Positions 46,725 to 57,442 of a DNA stretch of 64,000 bases are shown piece after piece; position 1 is the first letter of the stretch, and every line of letters starts with the position of its first letter. This DNA comes from Streptococcus thermophilus. GTDB taxonomy: Bacteria > Bacillota > Bacilli > Lactobacillales > Streptococcaceae. The notes beneath the pieces were generated by a model. The model was given only the letters and a program-made list of their open reading frames with translations, did no database searches and was not told the DNA's origin. The stretch spans positions 868,001-932,000 of the forward strand of contig NZ_CP038020.1 of NCBI RefSeq assembly GCF_010120595.1. Direction: 5' to 3'. The position numbers and the translations under genes are program-made.

Positions 46725-48020
46725 ATGAGTTTTTTAGATATGAAAATTGAAAAGAAACATCTTTTGGACTATACCATCTTGATACCTTATTTAATTTTAT
46801 CAGTGGTTGGTTTGATTGTTGTTTATTCAACAACGAGTGCTCGTTTAGTAACTTTTGGAGCCAATCCTTTCGCATCAGTTATGAACCAAGGTGCCTTCTG
46901 GCTAGTATCCTTATTATTTATCTTTTTTATTTATCGATTGAAATTGAATTTCCTTAGAAAAGATAAGGTCTTAGGAGCTGTAATAATTGTCGAAATTATA
47001 CTTTTGGTTGTTGCGAAATTTTTCACTAAAGAAATTAATGGAGCGAACGGATGGATTGTACTGGGTCCCTTATCTTTCCAACCAGCGGAATATCTTAAGG
47101 TTATTGTTGTTTGGTATTTGGCGCACACCTTCTCAAAACAACAGTCTGCTATAGAACATTATGACTATCAGGCTTTAACTAAAAATAGGTGGATACCGAG
47201 GACTAAAGAAGAATTTAATGACTGGCGTTACTATTTGCTGGTAATGATTGGCTTAGTTGCCATCCAACCAGACTTGGGAAATGCGGCTATCATCGTATTG
47301 ACAACGGTTGTCATGTTTTCAATTTCTGGTGTTGGTTATCGCTGGTTCACGGCACTGTTTGCTGGTATTGTAGGGCTGTCGTCTGCTTTTCTTGGATTGA
47401 TTGCTTTGGTTGGAGTACAAAACATGGCTAAGGTACCTGTCTTTGGATATGTTGCCAAGCGTTTTGCAGCTTATTTTAATCCTTTTAAGGATTTAACAGG
47501 TTCAGGACTTCAGTTATCTCATTCTTACTATGCTATGAGTAATGGGGGGTGGTTCGGTCTTGGTCTCGGAAATTCGATTGAGAAAACCGGTTATCTTCCA
47601 GAAGCAACGACAGACTTTGTGTTTTCAATTGTTATTGAAGAGTTAGGTCTCATTGGAGCAGGTTTGATTCTTGCCCTTCTCTTTTTCCTTATTCTTCGTA
47701 TTATGATTGTAGGAGTAAAAGCTAGAAATCCATTTAACTCTATGATGGCACTTGGTGTGGGGGCTCTCATGCTTATGCAAGTTTTTGTTAATATCGGTGG
47801 AATCTCAGGTTTGATTCCATCGACAGGGGTTACCTTCCCTTTCCTTTCACAAGGTGGTAACTCTCTTCTGGTAACTTCCGTTGGTATTGCTTTTGTCTTG
47901 AACATTGCTGCTAATGAAAAACGAGATAATATTGTTCAGGCTATTGAGGAAGAGTTGTCTCAGACTCAAGAACTTGAAAATCAAAATGAAAAAATTGTAC
48001 CTTTGAGAAGAAGTCGTTAG
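46725..48020 (+). CDS. ftsW: Septal peptidoglycan polymerase FtsW (SEDS family)
   Basis: A 431-residue SEDS protein with about ten membrane helices. Family motifs include YSTTSARLVTF, NGANGWIVLGPLSFQPAEYLK, QPDLGNAAII and GGNSLLVTSVGIAFVLNIA. It polymerises septal glycan with its PBP2x partner. The start is uncertain: ATG 46725 and ATG 46740 (MKIEKKHLLDY) are in frame and neither has a good Shine-Dalgarno; the second looks more like other streptococcal FtsW proteins. FtsW rather than RodA is chosen because ftsW lies beside tuf in streptococci. Confidence 0.88.
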   Translation: MSFLDMKIEKKHLLDYTILIPYLILSVVGLIVVYSTTSARLVTFGANPFASVMNQGAFWLVSLLFIFFIYRLKLNFLRKDKVLGAVIIVEIILLVVAKFFTKEINGANGWIVLGPLSFQPAEYLKVIVVWYLAHTFSKQQSAIEHYDYQALTKNRWIPRTKEEFNDWRYYLLVMIGLVAIQPDLGNAAIIVLTTVVMFSISGVGYRWFTALFAGIVGLSSAFLGLIALVGVQNMAKVPVFGYVAKRFAAYFNPFKDLTGSGLQLSHSYYAMSNGGWFGLGLGNSIEKTGYLPEATTDFVFSIVIEELGLIGAGLILALLFFLILRIMIVGVKARNPFNSMMALGVGALMLMQVFVNIGGISGLIPSTGVTFPFLSQGGNSLLVTSVGIAFVLNIAANEKRDNIVQAIEEELSQTQELENQNEKIVPLRRSR

Positions 48021-48158
48021 CATACGACTTCTTCTTGTCTTTTGGAGTGTAGTCATGGTTTGGATAGAATGAAAAGATTATAAAAGTAGTAGAAAGAGGA
48101 TTATTGAAAGAAATATTTGTGATTACTATAAAGAAAAACTGAAAACTATATAAAATAC

Positions 48159-48186
48159 TTGCAATTCTATGACATTTTGATAGAAT
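48159..48186 (+). promoter_or_regulatory. tuf promoter
   Basis: TTGCAA (48159-48164), a 16-bp spacer and TAGAAT (48181-48186) precede tuf by 72 bp. Confidence 0.7.
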
Positions 48187-48257
48187 AGTAGAGTAAAGTT
48201 AGACTGTATTGCCTACTGTCTATCTATAAAATATATTTTATTGGAGGCTTTTCCTAA

Positions 48258-49454
<1,197 letters not shown>

Positions 49455-49500
49455 TTAATATTAAGTTCCCAATACAATTATTAGTCAGACAATAATTGAG

Positions 49501-49527
49501 AGAGTCGAGTTTACTCGGCTCTTTTTG
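49501..49527 (+). terminator. tuf terminator
   Basis: AGAGTCGAG (49501-49509) and CTCGGCTCT (49514-49522) pair with one G-U type mismatch and are followed by TTTT. Confidence 0.85.
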
Positions 49528-49702
49528 GTCTTTAAATATCTGAGAGTCTTCTTTGTTTGCATTTAGTTGACTAAAGTTAGCTTTTATAGAGAACAATCTT
49601 AATAAAGCAAGTCGAGTTTTCGGAATTTTCCTAAAAACCTAGTAATAGTAAGGGATTTGTGATAAAATAAACGAGTAAATAAAAAAAGAAGAGGTATGTG
49701 AA

Positions 49703-50461
49703 ATGTCACGTAAACCATTTATCGCTGGTAACTGGAAAATGAACAAAAATCCAGAAGAAGCAAAAGCATTTGTTGAAGCTGTAGCGTCAAAATTGCCTTC
49801 AGCTGACCTTGTTGAAGCTGGTATTGCGGTTCCTGCAGTTGATTTGACAACTGTTATTGCTGCTGCTAAAGGTTCAAACCTTAAAGTTGCTGCACAAAAC
49901 ACTTACTTTGAAAATTCAGGTGCTTTCACTGGTGAAACTAGCCCACAAGTTTTGAAAGAAATCGGTACTGACTATGTTGTTATCGGTCACTCAGAACGTC
50001 GTTACTACTTCCACGAAACCGATGAAGACATCAACAAAAAAGCTAAAGCAATCTTTGCTAACGGTATGATTCCAATCATCTGTTGTGGTGAATCCCTTGA
50101 AACTTACGAAGCTGGTAAAGCAGCAGAATTCGTAGGTGCTCAAGTTTCAGCTGCTTTAGCTGGATTGACTCCTGAGCAAGTAGCTTCATCAGTTATTGCG
50201 TACGAACCAATCTGGGCTATCGGTACTGGTAAATCAGCTTCACAAGACGATGCACAAAAAATGTGTAAAGTTGTGCGTGATGTTGTGGCAGCTGACTTCG
50301 GTCAAGAAGTCGCTGACAAAGTACGTGTTCTATACGGTGGTTCAGTTAAACCTGAAAACGTTGCTGAATACATGGCTTGTCCAGATGTTGACGGAGCTCT
50401 TGTAGGTGGTGCATCACTTGAACCTGAAAGTTTCTTGGCATTGTTTGACTTCGTTAAATAA
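49703..50461 (+). CDS. tpiA: Triosephosphate isomerase
   Basis: A 252-residue TIM-barrel glycolytic enzyme that interconverts dihydroxyacetone phosphate and glyceraldehyde 3-phosphate. Active-site residues are in AGNWKMNKN (Lys), VIGHSERR (His) and [14 protein letters not shown] (Glu and the flexible loop). The GGSVKPEN phosphate loop is intact. ATG 49703 follows AGAGG, and an AT-rich TGATAAAAT element lies near 49,660-49,670. Strong codon bias. Confidence 0.98.
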   Translation: MSRKPFIAGNWKMNKNPEEAKAFVEAVASKLPSADLVEAGIAVPAVDLTTVIAAAKGSNLKVAAQNTYFENSGAFTGETSPQVLKEIGTDYVVIGHSERRYYFHETDEDINKKAKAIFANGMIPIICCGESLETYEAGKAAEFVGAQVSAALAGLTPEQVASSVIAYEPIWAIGTGKSASQDDAQKMCKVVRDVVAADFGQEVADKVRVLYGGSVKPENVAEYMACPDVDGALVGGASLEPESFLALFDFVK

Positions 50462-50466
50462 TGAAT

Positions 50467-50499
50467 AAAAAGTTCGAGAACTGTTCTCGAACTTTTTTG
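50467..50499 (+). terminator. tpiA terminator
   Basis: AAAAAGTTCGAGAA and TTCTCGAACTTTTT form a perfect 14-bp stem around CTG, with a T-run. Confidence 0.92.
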
Positions 50500-50638
50500 T
50501 TTGTAAACATATGTCTAAAAAACTAAACCTAATAAGATAAGTATGTGGTTTATATAAATAGAGTTTTGAAACGTTTTGTGGTTTTGATGACATGCTAAGA
50601 TGTACACTCTTTTACCATAGGCTATATGCTTTCTGAGA

Positions 50639-50668
50639 TTGTTCATTTAGCCTAAAATTTGATAAAAT
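50639..50668 (+). promoter_or_regulatory. Probable tmk operon promoter
   Basis: TTGTTC (50639-50644), an 18-bp spacer and TAAAAT (50663-50668) lie about 30 bp before tmk. Confidence 0.55.
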
Positions 50669-50698
50669 AGAAGGTGAATAAACAACAAAGGAAATATC

Positions 50699-51328
50699 AT
50701 GTCTAAAGGGTTACTAATCTCAATCGAAGGACCAGATGGGGCTGGAAAAACTTCAGTTTTGAAGGTGCTTTTGCCACGTTTAAGAGAGGTTTATCCAGCT
50801 CAGGTCATAACGACACGTGAGCCGGGAGGCGTGGCTATTGCAGAGCAAATCCGTGAAGTTATTCTGGATATAGATAATACGGCTATGGATGCTAAAACAG
50901 AACTTTTGCTCTATATTGCTGCTCGTCGCCAACATTTGGTTGAAAAAGTTTTACCAGAACTTGAAAATGGCAATATGGTTATCATGGATCGCTTTATTGA
51001 TTCCTCGGTAGCCTATCAAGGAGCAGGCCGAGGGCTTGATCAAGATGAAGTTGCTTGGTTAAATAATTATGCGACGGATGGTCATAAACCTGATTTGACC
51101 TTGTTGTTTGATGTGGATTCTGAAACTGGTTTAGCTCGTATTGCGGCAAACGGTGAGCGAGAAGTCAATCGTTTGGATTTAGAAAAACTTGATATGCACC
51201 AACGTGTACGTCAAGGGTACTTAGATTTAGCTGAAGCTGAGCCAGAACGTATTAAGAGAATCGACGCCTCGCAAACTTTGGAAGAAGTTGTAGAGGATAC
51301 CTGGGAAATTATTAAAAGTTATTTATAA
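50699..51328 (+). CDS. tmk: Thymidylate kinase
   Basis: A 209-residue P-loop kinase that makes dTDP from dTMP. The P-loop is [18 protein letters not shown] binds dTMP and the [16 protein letters not shown] lid-side motif is intact. ATG 50699 follows AAAGGA. It leads the tmk-holB-ricT-yabA-rsmI operon, a conserved Firmicutes group that links nucleotide supply to replication. Confidence 0.97.
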
Positions 51329-51336
51329 GGAGCAAG

Positions 51337-52212
51337 ATGAAGTTAGCTGAATGTCAAAGAAAACTTTTTGAAGAGTTTTCACAAATTATCAGAGAAAATC
51401 GTTTGAGTCATGCTTATTTATTCTCGGGTGATTTTGGAAGTCTCGACATGGCTATTTGGCTAGCGCAGAGTCGCTTTTGCTTGACTCCTGAGGATGGTCT
51501 TCCTTGTAGTCACTGTCGTCCGTGTCGTTTGATTGCACAGGGAGATTTTTCAGATGTTAAATTGGTTGAACCGCAAGGGCAGATTATAAAAACAGATATT
51601 ATTCGTCAACTGACAAGAGAGTTTAGCCAATCGAGTTTCGAGGGCCATGCTCAAGTGTTTATCATTCGTGATGCAGATAAAATGCATGTTAATGCGGCCA
51701 ATAGTCTCTTGAAGTTTATTGAAGAACCTCAAAGTCAGATTTATATTTTTCTTTTGACAGCTGATGATAGTCGTATGTTACCTACGATTAAAAGCCGAAC
51801 TCAACTCTTTTATTTTCCTAAGAATCGGGCTTATCTGGAAGAATTGCTTCAGAAGGAAGGTTTGTTGTTGACACAAGCCAAAGTGTTGGCAGATTTTGCT
51901 AAAGATGATGTTCAGGCTTTAGACTTAGCTAAAGATAATAAGGTTCTTGATCTGATTAATACAGTAGAGCGTTTCACACAGTCCCTGCTATCTAATCAGG
52001 ACCTGCTTTATTTGGACGTTGCAAAACTGGCTGTCCAGTGTAGTGAAAAGTCGGAACAAGAGATAGTCTGGGCTTTTTTAACTTATCAATTGGGGAAGGA
52101 TATACAAAATCCACAAGCAAGACGATGGCTAGACTTAGTTTATGAGGCTCGAAAAATGTGGCTTGCTAATGTCAGCTTTCAAAATGCGATGGAGTATATG
52201 GTATTATCATGA
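51337..52212 (+). CDS. holB: DNA polymerase III subunit delta'
   Basis: A 291-residue clamp-loader subunit. The zinc module CLTPEDGLPCSHCRPC is present, and NAANSLLKFIEEPQ and TIKSRTQLF match the AAA+ core; there is no working Walker A, as usual for delta'. It helps load the beta clamp. It starts 8 bases after tmk and overlaps ricT by 4 bases (ATGA). Confidence 0.93.
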   Translation: MKLAECQRKLFEEFSQIIRENRLSHAYLFSGDFGSLDMAIWLAQSRFCLTPEDGLPCSHCRPCRLIAQGDFSDVKLVEPQGQIIKTDIIRQLTREFSQSSFEGHAQVFIIRDADKMHVNAANSLLKFIEEPQSQIYIFLLTADDSRMLPTIKSRTQLFYFPKNRAYLEELLQKEGLLLTQAKVLADFAKDDVQALDLAKDNKVLDLINTVERFTQSLLSNQDLLYLDVAKLAVQCSEKSEQEIVWAFLTYQLGKDIQNPQARRWLDLVYEARKMWLANVSFQNAMEYMVLS

Positions 52213-53015
52213 CAGAAGTCATTGGAATAAAATTTGAAGAAACTGGAGCAGTAGAATACGTTGTTCCTGATAAAAATTACGCCAAAGATGACTTTGTAGT
52301 CGTTTTGGAGAAAAAAGATAAGCGCCTAGCCCAGGTTGTCATGGAGAACACAGATTTTCCTGAGGTTAGTTTGCCTGCGGATTTGAATCGGGTTGAAGGA
52401 TTGGCAGGAGAGAAAGATTTTGCTAGATATGATGAAAATCTTTTGAAGGCTGAAAAGAGTATGGGAGTAGTGGCTGATTTAATTGCTCAAAATCAGCTTG
52501 ATATGAGGGTGGTGGATATTGTCTTTCCCCTAAATAGCTCATACGTGCGTATCAGTTTTGTGGCTGAAAAGCGGGTAGATTTTCGTCAGTTGCTCAAGGA
52601 TTTGGCGACTTACTTTAAGACACGTATTGAGTTACGTCAGATTTCAAGTCGTGAGGAATCAAAAATCTATGGTGGCTTAGGACCTTGTGGTCGGGCACTT
52701 TGTTGTTCTAGTTTTTTGGGTGAATTCCCACCAGTATCGATTAAGATGGCTAAAAATCAGAGTTTATCTTTGAATTCTGGTAAGATGAATGGGGTCTGTG
52801 GTCGACTTATGTGTTGTCTCAGTTATGAAGATGACTTTTACCGAGATAGCAAGGCAAGTTATCCTGACTTGGGTGATGAAATTGAAACCAAGGATGGCAC
52901 GGGTCAGGTCGTTGCCATTGATGTGATTGCAGGGACTGTTAAAGTTATGTTTGAAAAAGGGGGAGCTCCCCTAACTTATGGAGTGGAGGAAGTTCAGCTA
53001 AATGGAAAAGCGTGA
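52209..53015 (+). CDS. ricT: PSP1/RicT (YaaT) family protein
   Basis: A 268-residue protein with the PSP1 C-terminal domain. Conserved cysteines occur in GGLGPCGRALCCSSFLGEF and GVCGRLMCCLSYEDDFY. In Bacillus subtilis the homologue (YaaT/RicT) joins the Y-complex that controls RNase Y. The ATG overlaps the holB stop codon, and the gene's 3' end overlaps the yabA start by 14 bases. Confidence 0.9.
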   Translation: MTEVIGIKFEETGAVEYVVPDKNYAKDDFVVVLEKKDKRLAQVVMENTDFPEVSLPADLNRVEGLAGEKDFARYDENLLKAEKSMGVVADLIAQNQLDMRVVDIVFPLNSSYVRISFVAEKRVDFRQLLKDLATYFKTRIELRQISSREESKIYGGLGPCGRALCCSSFLGEFPPVSIKMAKNQSLSLNSGKMNGVCGRLMCCLSYEDDFYRDSKASYPDLGDEIETKDGTGQVVAIDVIAGTVKVMFEKGGAPLTYGVEEVQLNGKA

Positions 53016-53322
53016 ATTGTATGATAAATTCGAAGAATTATCACAAAATTTGATGTCAATGTTGGCAGAGGTAGAAGCGATTAAGGCGAACTTCTCAGGG
53101 ATTTTCGAGGAAAATACGGCTCTCAAGTTGGAGAACGACAAGTTACGTGAGCACTTGAGTCAAGTGGTTCAAGAGGAGACAGGGACTAAAATGTCTCATG
53201 GCAAGGTGAACCTCGAGGCTATTTATGATGATGGATTCCACATTTGCCCAGATTTTTATGGTCAACGTCGTGATAATAATGAAGCTTGTGGATTCTGTGC
53301 AGAATTGTTGTACGGAGATTAA
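53002..53322 (+). CDS. yabA: Replication-initiation control protein YabA
   Basis: A 106-residue protein with an N-terminal leucine-rich coiled coil (about residues 1-55) and a C-terminal zinc-binding part HICPDFYGQRRDNNEACGFC. YabA bridges DnaA and the DnaN clamp and restrains re-initiation. It overlaps ricT and lies directly before rsmI, the usual Firmicutes arrangement. Confidence 0.92.
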   Translation: MEKRELYDKFEELSQNLMSMLAEVEAIKANFSGIFEENTALKLENDKLREHLSQVVQEETGTKMSHGKVNLEAIYDDGFHICPDFYGQRRDNNEACGFCAELLYGD

Positions 53323-53324
53323 GC

Positions 53325-54191
53325 ATGCAGGTTCAAAAGAGTTTTAAGGGACAATCTAACTACGGTACCCTTTATTTGGTTCCCACACCTATTGGGAATT
53401 TGCAGGATATGACTTTTCGCAGTGTGCAAATCTTGAAAGAGGTGGATCTTATTTGTGCGGAGGACACGCGTAATACGGGTCTCTTGCTCAAACATTTTGA
53501 AATTGAAACCAAGCAGTATTCTTTTCATGAGCACAATGCTTACGAGAAAATTCCGGATTTACTGGAACGTTTGAAGTCAGGCCTTTCTTTGGCTCAGGTT
53601 TCTGATGCGGGTATGCCTTCTATTTCGGATCCTGGTCATGATCTGGTCAAAGCCGCCATTGCTGAGGATATTCCTGTAGTAGCCCTACCTGGCGCATCAG
53701 CTGGTATTACTGCTTTGATTGCTAGTGGTCTAGCGCCTCAACCTCATATTTTTTATGGTTTCCTCCCCCGTAAAAAAGGTCAGCAGATTGATTTTTTCAA
53801 GGAAAAGCTGTCTTATCCTGAGACACAGATTTTTTATGAGTCGCCTTATCGTGTGGCAGATACCCTTGAAAATATGCATGAGATCTATGGCAATCGCCAA
53901 GTGACACTAGTTAGAGAACTGACCAAGCTTTACGAAGAGTACCAACGAGGAACTATTTTAGAAATTTTGGATTATATTGCTAGTAATCCACTCAAGGGTG
54001 AATGTTTACTGATTGTAGCTGGGGCTTCTGAAAATGATAGGGAAGGATATCTAACATCAGATGTTGCTCCAATCGAGGCTGTTGAAGGTTTAATTGCTTC
54101 TGGCATGAAGCCTAATCAGGCTATAAAAACCATTGCTAAAGAACGGAAAATAAATAGACAAGAGCTTTATAACCTTTTTCATGGAGTGTAA
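53325..54191 (+). CDS. rsmI: 16S rRNA (cytidine-2'-O)-methyltransferase
   Basis: About 288 residues; methylates C1402 of 16S rRNA with S-adenosylmethionine. Tetrapyrrole-methylase fold motifs are LYLVPTPIGNLQDMT, CAEDTRNTGLLLKHF, VSDAGMPSISDPG and ALPGASAGITALIASG. ATG 53325 is preferred because CGGAG precedes it; the frame is open to 53286 inside yabA. The stop codon overlaps its own terminator, where an ISL3-family IS has inserted. Confidence 0.95.
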   Translation: MQVQKSFKGQSNYGTLYLVPTPIGNLQDMTFRSVQILKEVDLICAEDTRNTGLLLKHFEIETKQYSFHEHNAYEKIPDLLERLKSGLSLAQVSDAGMPSISDPGHDLVKAAIAEDIPVVALPGASAGITALIASGLAPQPHIFYGFLPRKKGQQIDFFKEKLSYPETQIFYESPYRVADTLENMHEIYGNRQVTLVRELTKLYEEYQRGTILEILDYIASNPLKGECLLIVAGASENDREGYLTSDVAPIEAVEGLIASGMKPNQAIKTIAKERKINRQELYNLFHGV

Positions 54192-54207
54192 GAAGCTCTT
54201 TTTTTAT
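54161..54207 (+). terminator. rsmI terminator, at the IS insertion point
   Basis: AGAGCTT (54161-54167) and AAGCTCT (54193-54199) can pair and are followed by a T-run (54200-54205). The IS inserted directly after it, and the target duplication recreates a T-rich tract on both sides. Confidence 0.6.
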
Positions 54208-54240
54208 GGCTCTTTGTCAACTGTAGTGGGTGACGAAAAG

Positions 54241-55497
54241 CTAACATCTAGAGAGGACCGGATAGGTCCTTTTTTTATGTATGTTCAGTGTGATGAAGAC
54301 ACGCTTCTTAAAGTTGATAAAGTTTCTAAAACCAAAGCCCAATCGTTTGATGTCTTTAATCAACTTGTTAGTAGCTTCCAGTTTTGCGTTTGAATAGTCC
54401 GTTTCTAGTGCGTTTTTGATGTATTGCTTGTGTCTAAGAAAAGTCCTAAAGACCGTTTGAAAATAATGATTGACCTTGCTCCTATTTTCCTCTATCAGTT
54501 CAAAGAACTCATCTACTCTCTTCTCCTGAAAGTGAAAAAGCAAAAGCTGATAAAGTGTATAGTAGTCAGTAAGCTCTTTTGAAAAGACTAGTGTCTTCGC
54601 AACAACTTCATGTGGTGCTAAAGTTTGGCGGAAAGTCTTTGAATAAAAAGAGTTGAGAGATAGTTTACGGCTGTCCTTTTGGAAGAGTCGCCAGTGATTT
54701 TTCAGGGCTCGATAGGGTAGTGACTTCTTATCGAACTGGTTCATAATTGCAATTCTTGTCTTTAAAAAGGCACGTCCAAGGTGCTGGATGATGTGGAAAC
54801 GATCAAGAACGATTTTTGCGTTTGGAAAGAGCTTGCGAGCCAGTGGAATATAAGCTCCAGACATATCCATCGTGATAAACTGTACCTGTTGTCGGACTTT
54901 CAATGGATACTTCAAAAAGTAGTTTCGTATAGTGGTTTGGCGGCGATTATCAAGGATGATTATGAGTTCGTTTGTCTTATAATTCTGCGCCACAAAAGCC
55001 AATTCCCCTTTCTTGAACCCAAACTCATCCCAGGACATAACGGCAGGGAGTTTGTCATAATGTTCCTTGAAAGTAAACTGATCAAGCTTGCGATAGACAG
55101 TGGACGTCGACACGCGAAGTCTTCTTGCAATATCAGTTAGTGACACTTTCTCAGTTAGGAGTTGTGTAACTTTTTGTCGGACTAGATTGGAGATTTGGCA
55201 GTTTTTCTCAACGATAGATGTCTCAGCTACCGTGACTCTCCTACAATTTTTACACTGGAAATGACGTTTTTTCAGACGTAGTAGAGTTGGTGTTCCCGCT
55301 TGCTCGAGAAGAGGGATTTTAGAAGGCTTTTGAAAGTCGTACTTGATCATCTTTCCATGGCAATGAGGACATGATGGTGCAGGGTAATCAAGTTTTGCTT
55401 GAATCTCGATATGAGTGTCAGTTTCAAAAACAAGTGAAATCTTGATATTTTGGTCTTTGATTCCGATTAATTCTGTGTTATTCTTAATAGGTCTCAA
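54241..55497 (-). CDS. ISL3-family transposase
   Basis: A full-length 418-residue transposase. The N-terminal zinc-finger-like CPHC and CKNC pairs (residues 43-46 and 78-81) are followed by a helix-turn-helix (SLTDIARRLRVSTSTVYRKLDQF). The DDE residues are probably D in MSWDEFGFKKGE, D in TMDMSGAY and E in SNAKLEATNKLIK. There are no stops or frameshifts, so the element may still be active. Confidence 0.95.
   Translation of the reverse strand: MRPIKNNTELIGIKDQNIKISLVFETDTHIEIQAKLDYPAPSCPHCHGKMIKYDFQKPSKIPLLEQAGTPTLLRLKKRHFQCKNCRRVTVAETSIVEKNCQISNLVRQKVTQLLTEKVSLTDIARRLRVSTSTVYRKLDQFTFKEHYDKLPAVMSWDEFGFKKGELAFVAQNYKTNELIIILDNRRQTTIRNYFLKYPLKVRQQVQFITMDMSGAYIPLARKLFPNAKIVLDRFHIIQHLGRAFLKTRIAIMNQFDKKSLPYRALKNHWRLFQKDSRKLSLNSFYSKTFRQTLAPHEVVAKTLVFSKELTDYYTLYQLLLFHFQEKRVDEFFELIEENRSKVNHYFQTVFRTFLRHKQYIKNALETDYSNAKLEATNKLIKDIKRLGFGFRNFINFKKRVFITLNIHKKRTYPVLSRC
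54253..54277. terminator. Terminator inside the IS left end
   Basis: GGACC and GGTCC pair around GGATA, followed by eight T residues on the + strand. It could stop outside transcription entering the IS from rsmI. Confidence 0.7.
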
Positions 55498-55691
55498 AAG
55501 TTCTCAAAAGTTCTTCCTAATGATGGTTTGGTTGCTTTTCATTATAGTTCTTATGGGACTTTTTGTGTACACTCAAAAAGCTCTATAATCCCTACAGTAG
55601 TTTTACCCACTACAGAAATTATAGAGCCTTTTTTATGGTAACATAAGATGTTAGAAAAGAAAAAAATTATCAAAAAATTTCATAAATAAGC

Positions 55692-55725
55692 TTGTGGGAT
55701 TTTTTTTGTGTGATATTATTTAACA
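55692..55725 (+). promoter_or_regulatory. amt promoter with GlnR box
   Basis: TTGTGG (55692-55697), a 16-bp spacer and TATTAT (55714-55719). TGTGA-TATTATT-TAACA (55709-55725) exactly fits the GlnR consensus TGTNAN7TNACA and covers the -10 box, so GlnR would repress when nitrogen is plentiful. Confidence 0.8.
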
Positions 55726-55757
55726 TAAAAATAATTTCTTTTGATTGGAGTGGTTTT

Positions 55758-56993
55758 ATGGATACAGGTAGTACTGCCTTTATATTGATATGTTCAGCCA
55801 TGGTGTGCTTGATGACACCAGCTTTGGCCTTCTTCTATGGTGGTCTGGGGCGTCGAAAAAATGTCATTAATACCATGATGATGTCTGTTCTTCCCTTAGC
55901 AATTGCCTCTCTCTTGTGGGTTGTTGCTGGTTATTCACTTTCTTTTGGTGGTCAAGGCTATTTCTTTGGGAATATTAGTCATCTCTTTTTACATGGAGTC
56001 TCTGAAACGACTTCAAGTCGTGGTCTAGCTATTACTGATCTCTTATTTTCGGCTTTTCAGATGATGTTTTCCATTATCTGTGTGGCGATTTTGACAGGTT
56101 CAGTAGTAGGACGTATGCGCTTTACTCCTTTAGCTATTTTCATAGTCTTTTGGTTACTTTTGGTCTATTATCCTTTTGCACATATGGTATGGGGAGACGG
56201 AATTCTTGTCAAGTGGGGGACGATTGACTTTGCGGGTGGTGATGTGGTCCACATTACTTCAGGTGTTTCGGCTTTGGTTTTGGCAATTGTTGTTGGAAAA
56301 CGTCGTGACTATGGGATTTTAGAGCACCGTCCTCATAATGTTCCTTTTGTTCTGTTGGGAGCGAGTCTTCTGTGGTTTGGTTGGTTTGGTTTTAATGCAG
56401 GTTCTGCCCTAGCGCCCAATGGATTAGCAGTTCATGCTCTTGTGACTACGCATTTTTCTGCAGCAGCTGCCATATTTTCGTGGCTAGCTCTTGAAAAATA
56501 TGTGACAGGTCATCCAACTTTGGTCGGTGCTTCGACCGGTTTAGTAGCCGGGCTTGTTGCCATCACGCCTGGGGCTGACTTCGTTTCCATCTGGAGTTCC
56601 ATTCTAATTGGAGCCATGGTTAGTCCGGTTTGTTTCTATGCCATTTCTGTCTTGAAAAAACGCACTAACTATGATGATGCTTTGGATGTTTTTGGTTGCC
56701 ATGGTGTCGGAGGAATCTTTGGTGGTTTGTGTACAGCTGTTTTTACAACACCAAATCTAGCCCTAGATAAGGCTAATTTTGGACTTATCTATGGAAATGC
56801 TCGTTTGTTTATAGTGACAGTTCTAGCCATTGTTTTCACAGTTACTTGGTCGGGGCTGGTAACCTATGGTATCATAAAAGTAATTGGCCACTATATACCT
56901 TTGCGTGTCAGTGACCGTGATGAGGCTATTGGTCTTGATGACTGTGAACACAAGGAAACAGCCTACCCAACCTTTATGGGTATGGATTCGTAG
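55758..56993 (+). CDS. amt: Ammonium transporter (AmtB/NrgA)
   Basis: A 411-residue Amt-family channel with 11 predicted membrane helices. [26 protein letters not shown] is the typical start; the pore histidines are in [10 protein letters not shown] and [12 protein letters not shown], and [25 protein letters not shown] is conserved. ATG 55758 is chosen over upstream in-frame codons because TTGGAGTGG precedes it. It conducts ammonium/ammonia into the cell and is paired with a PII gene 10 bases downstream. Confidence 0.96.
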   Translation: MDTGSTAFILICSAMVCLMTPALAFFYGGLGRRKNVINTMMMSVLPLAIASLLWVVAGYSLSFGGQGYFFGNISHLFLHGVSETTSSRGLAITDLLFSAFQMMFSIICVAILTGSVVGRMRFTPLAIFIVFWLLLVYYPFAHMVWGDGILVKWGTIDFAGGDVVHITSGVSALVLAIVVGKRRDYGILEHRPHNVPFVLLGASLLWFGWFGFNAGSALAPNGLAVHALVTTHFSAAAAIFSWLALEKYVTGHPTLVGASTGLVAGLVAITPGADFVSIWSSILIGAMVSPVCFYAISVLKKRTNYDDALDVFGCHGVGGIFGGLCTAVFTTPNLALDKANFGLIYGNARLFIVTVLAIVFTVTWSGLVTYGIIKVIGHYIPLRVSDRDEAIGLDDCEHKETAYPTFMGMDS

Positions 56994-57003
56994 GAGGATA
57001 CTG

Positions 57004-57345
57004 ATGAAAAAAATCGAAGCGATTATTCGTTCGGATAAATTGGAAGATTTGAAAAATGCCTTGACTGGTAGTGGTTTGACTAAGGGAATGACTGTGAGTC
57101 AGGTCTTGGGTCATGGGACCCAACGTGGCTTTGCGGAGTTTGTCCGTGGTCAACGGATTGTTCCGACCTTATTGGCTAAGGTTAAGGTGGAAATAGTAGT
57201 CAAGAATCTGGCAGTTGATGAGGTTGTGGATACTATCCGTAGCGCTGTGGCGACAGGCGAAGTCGGTGATGGGAAGATTTTTATTGTTCCTATTGATGAT
57301 GTCATTCGTATTCGTACTGGCGAACGGGGCGGAGACGCTATTTAA
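57004..57345 (+). CDS. glnK: PII nitrogen regulatory protein (GlnK/NrgB)
   Basis: A 113-residue PII protein. It starts [20 protein letters not shown] and has the ATP-binding [29 protein letters not shown] 57004 follows AGGAGG, just after amt. The T-loop reads [20 protein letters not shown]: the tyrosine that is uridylylated in enterobacterial PII (Y51) is replaced by isoleucine, as in other Firmicutes that lack GlnD control. It would block the Amt channel according to ATP/ADP and 2-oxoglutarate. Confidence 0.94.
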   Translation: MKKIEAIIRSDKLEDLKNALTGSGLTKGMTVSQVLGHGTQRGFAEFVRGQRIVPTLLAKVKVEIVVKNLAVDEVVDTIRSAVATGEVGDGKIFIVPIDDVIRIRTGERGGDAI

Positions 57346-57442
57346 TGTCATATTGAATTAGGACTTAAACCAGTTGGTTTGTATCTTTTTTAGTGAATTT
57401 TGATATACTTACAGGAGTTAGTATGATTGAGGGGGTGACTGA

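Larger units (their letters stand above)
54208..55628 (-). mobile_element. ISL3-family insertion sequence (IS1193-like)
   Basis: A complete 1,421-bp element. Left end GGCTCTTTGTCAACTGTAGT and right end (reverse complement) GGCTCTATAATTTCTGTAGT share GGCTCT and CTGTAGTGGGT. The 8 bp on both sides are identical, TTTTTTAT (54200-54207 and 55629-55636), the 8-bp duplication expected for ISL3. It carries one transposase gene, on the minus strand. The IS1193 name is a recollection of the S. thermophilus family, not a match by search. Confidence 0.92.

Noticed and set aside
54781..55140. 119-residue ORF opposite the ISL3 transposase
   Set aside because: The transposase frame is intact with all motifs, so this is an antisense shadow.
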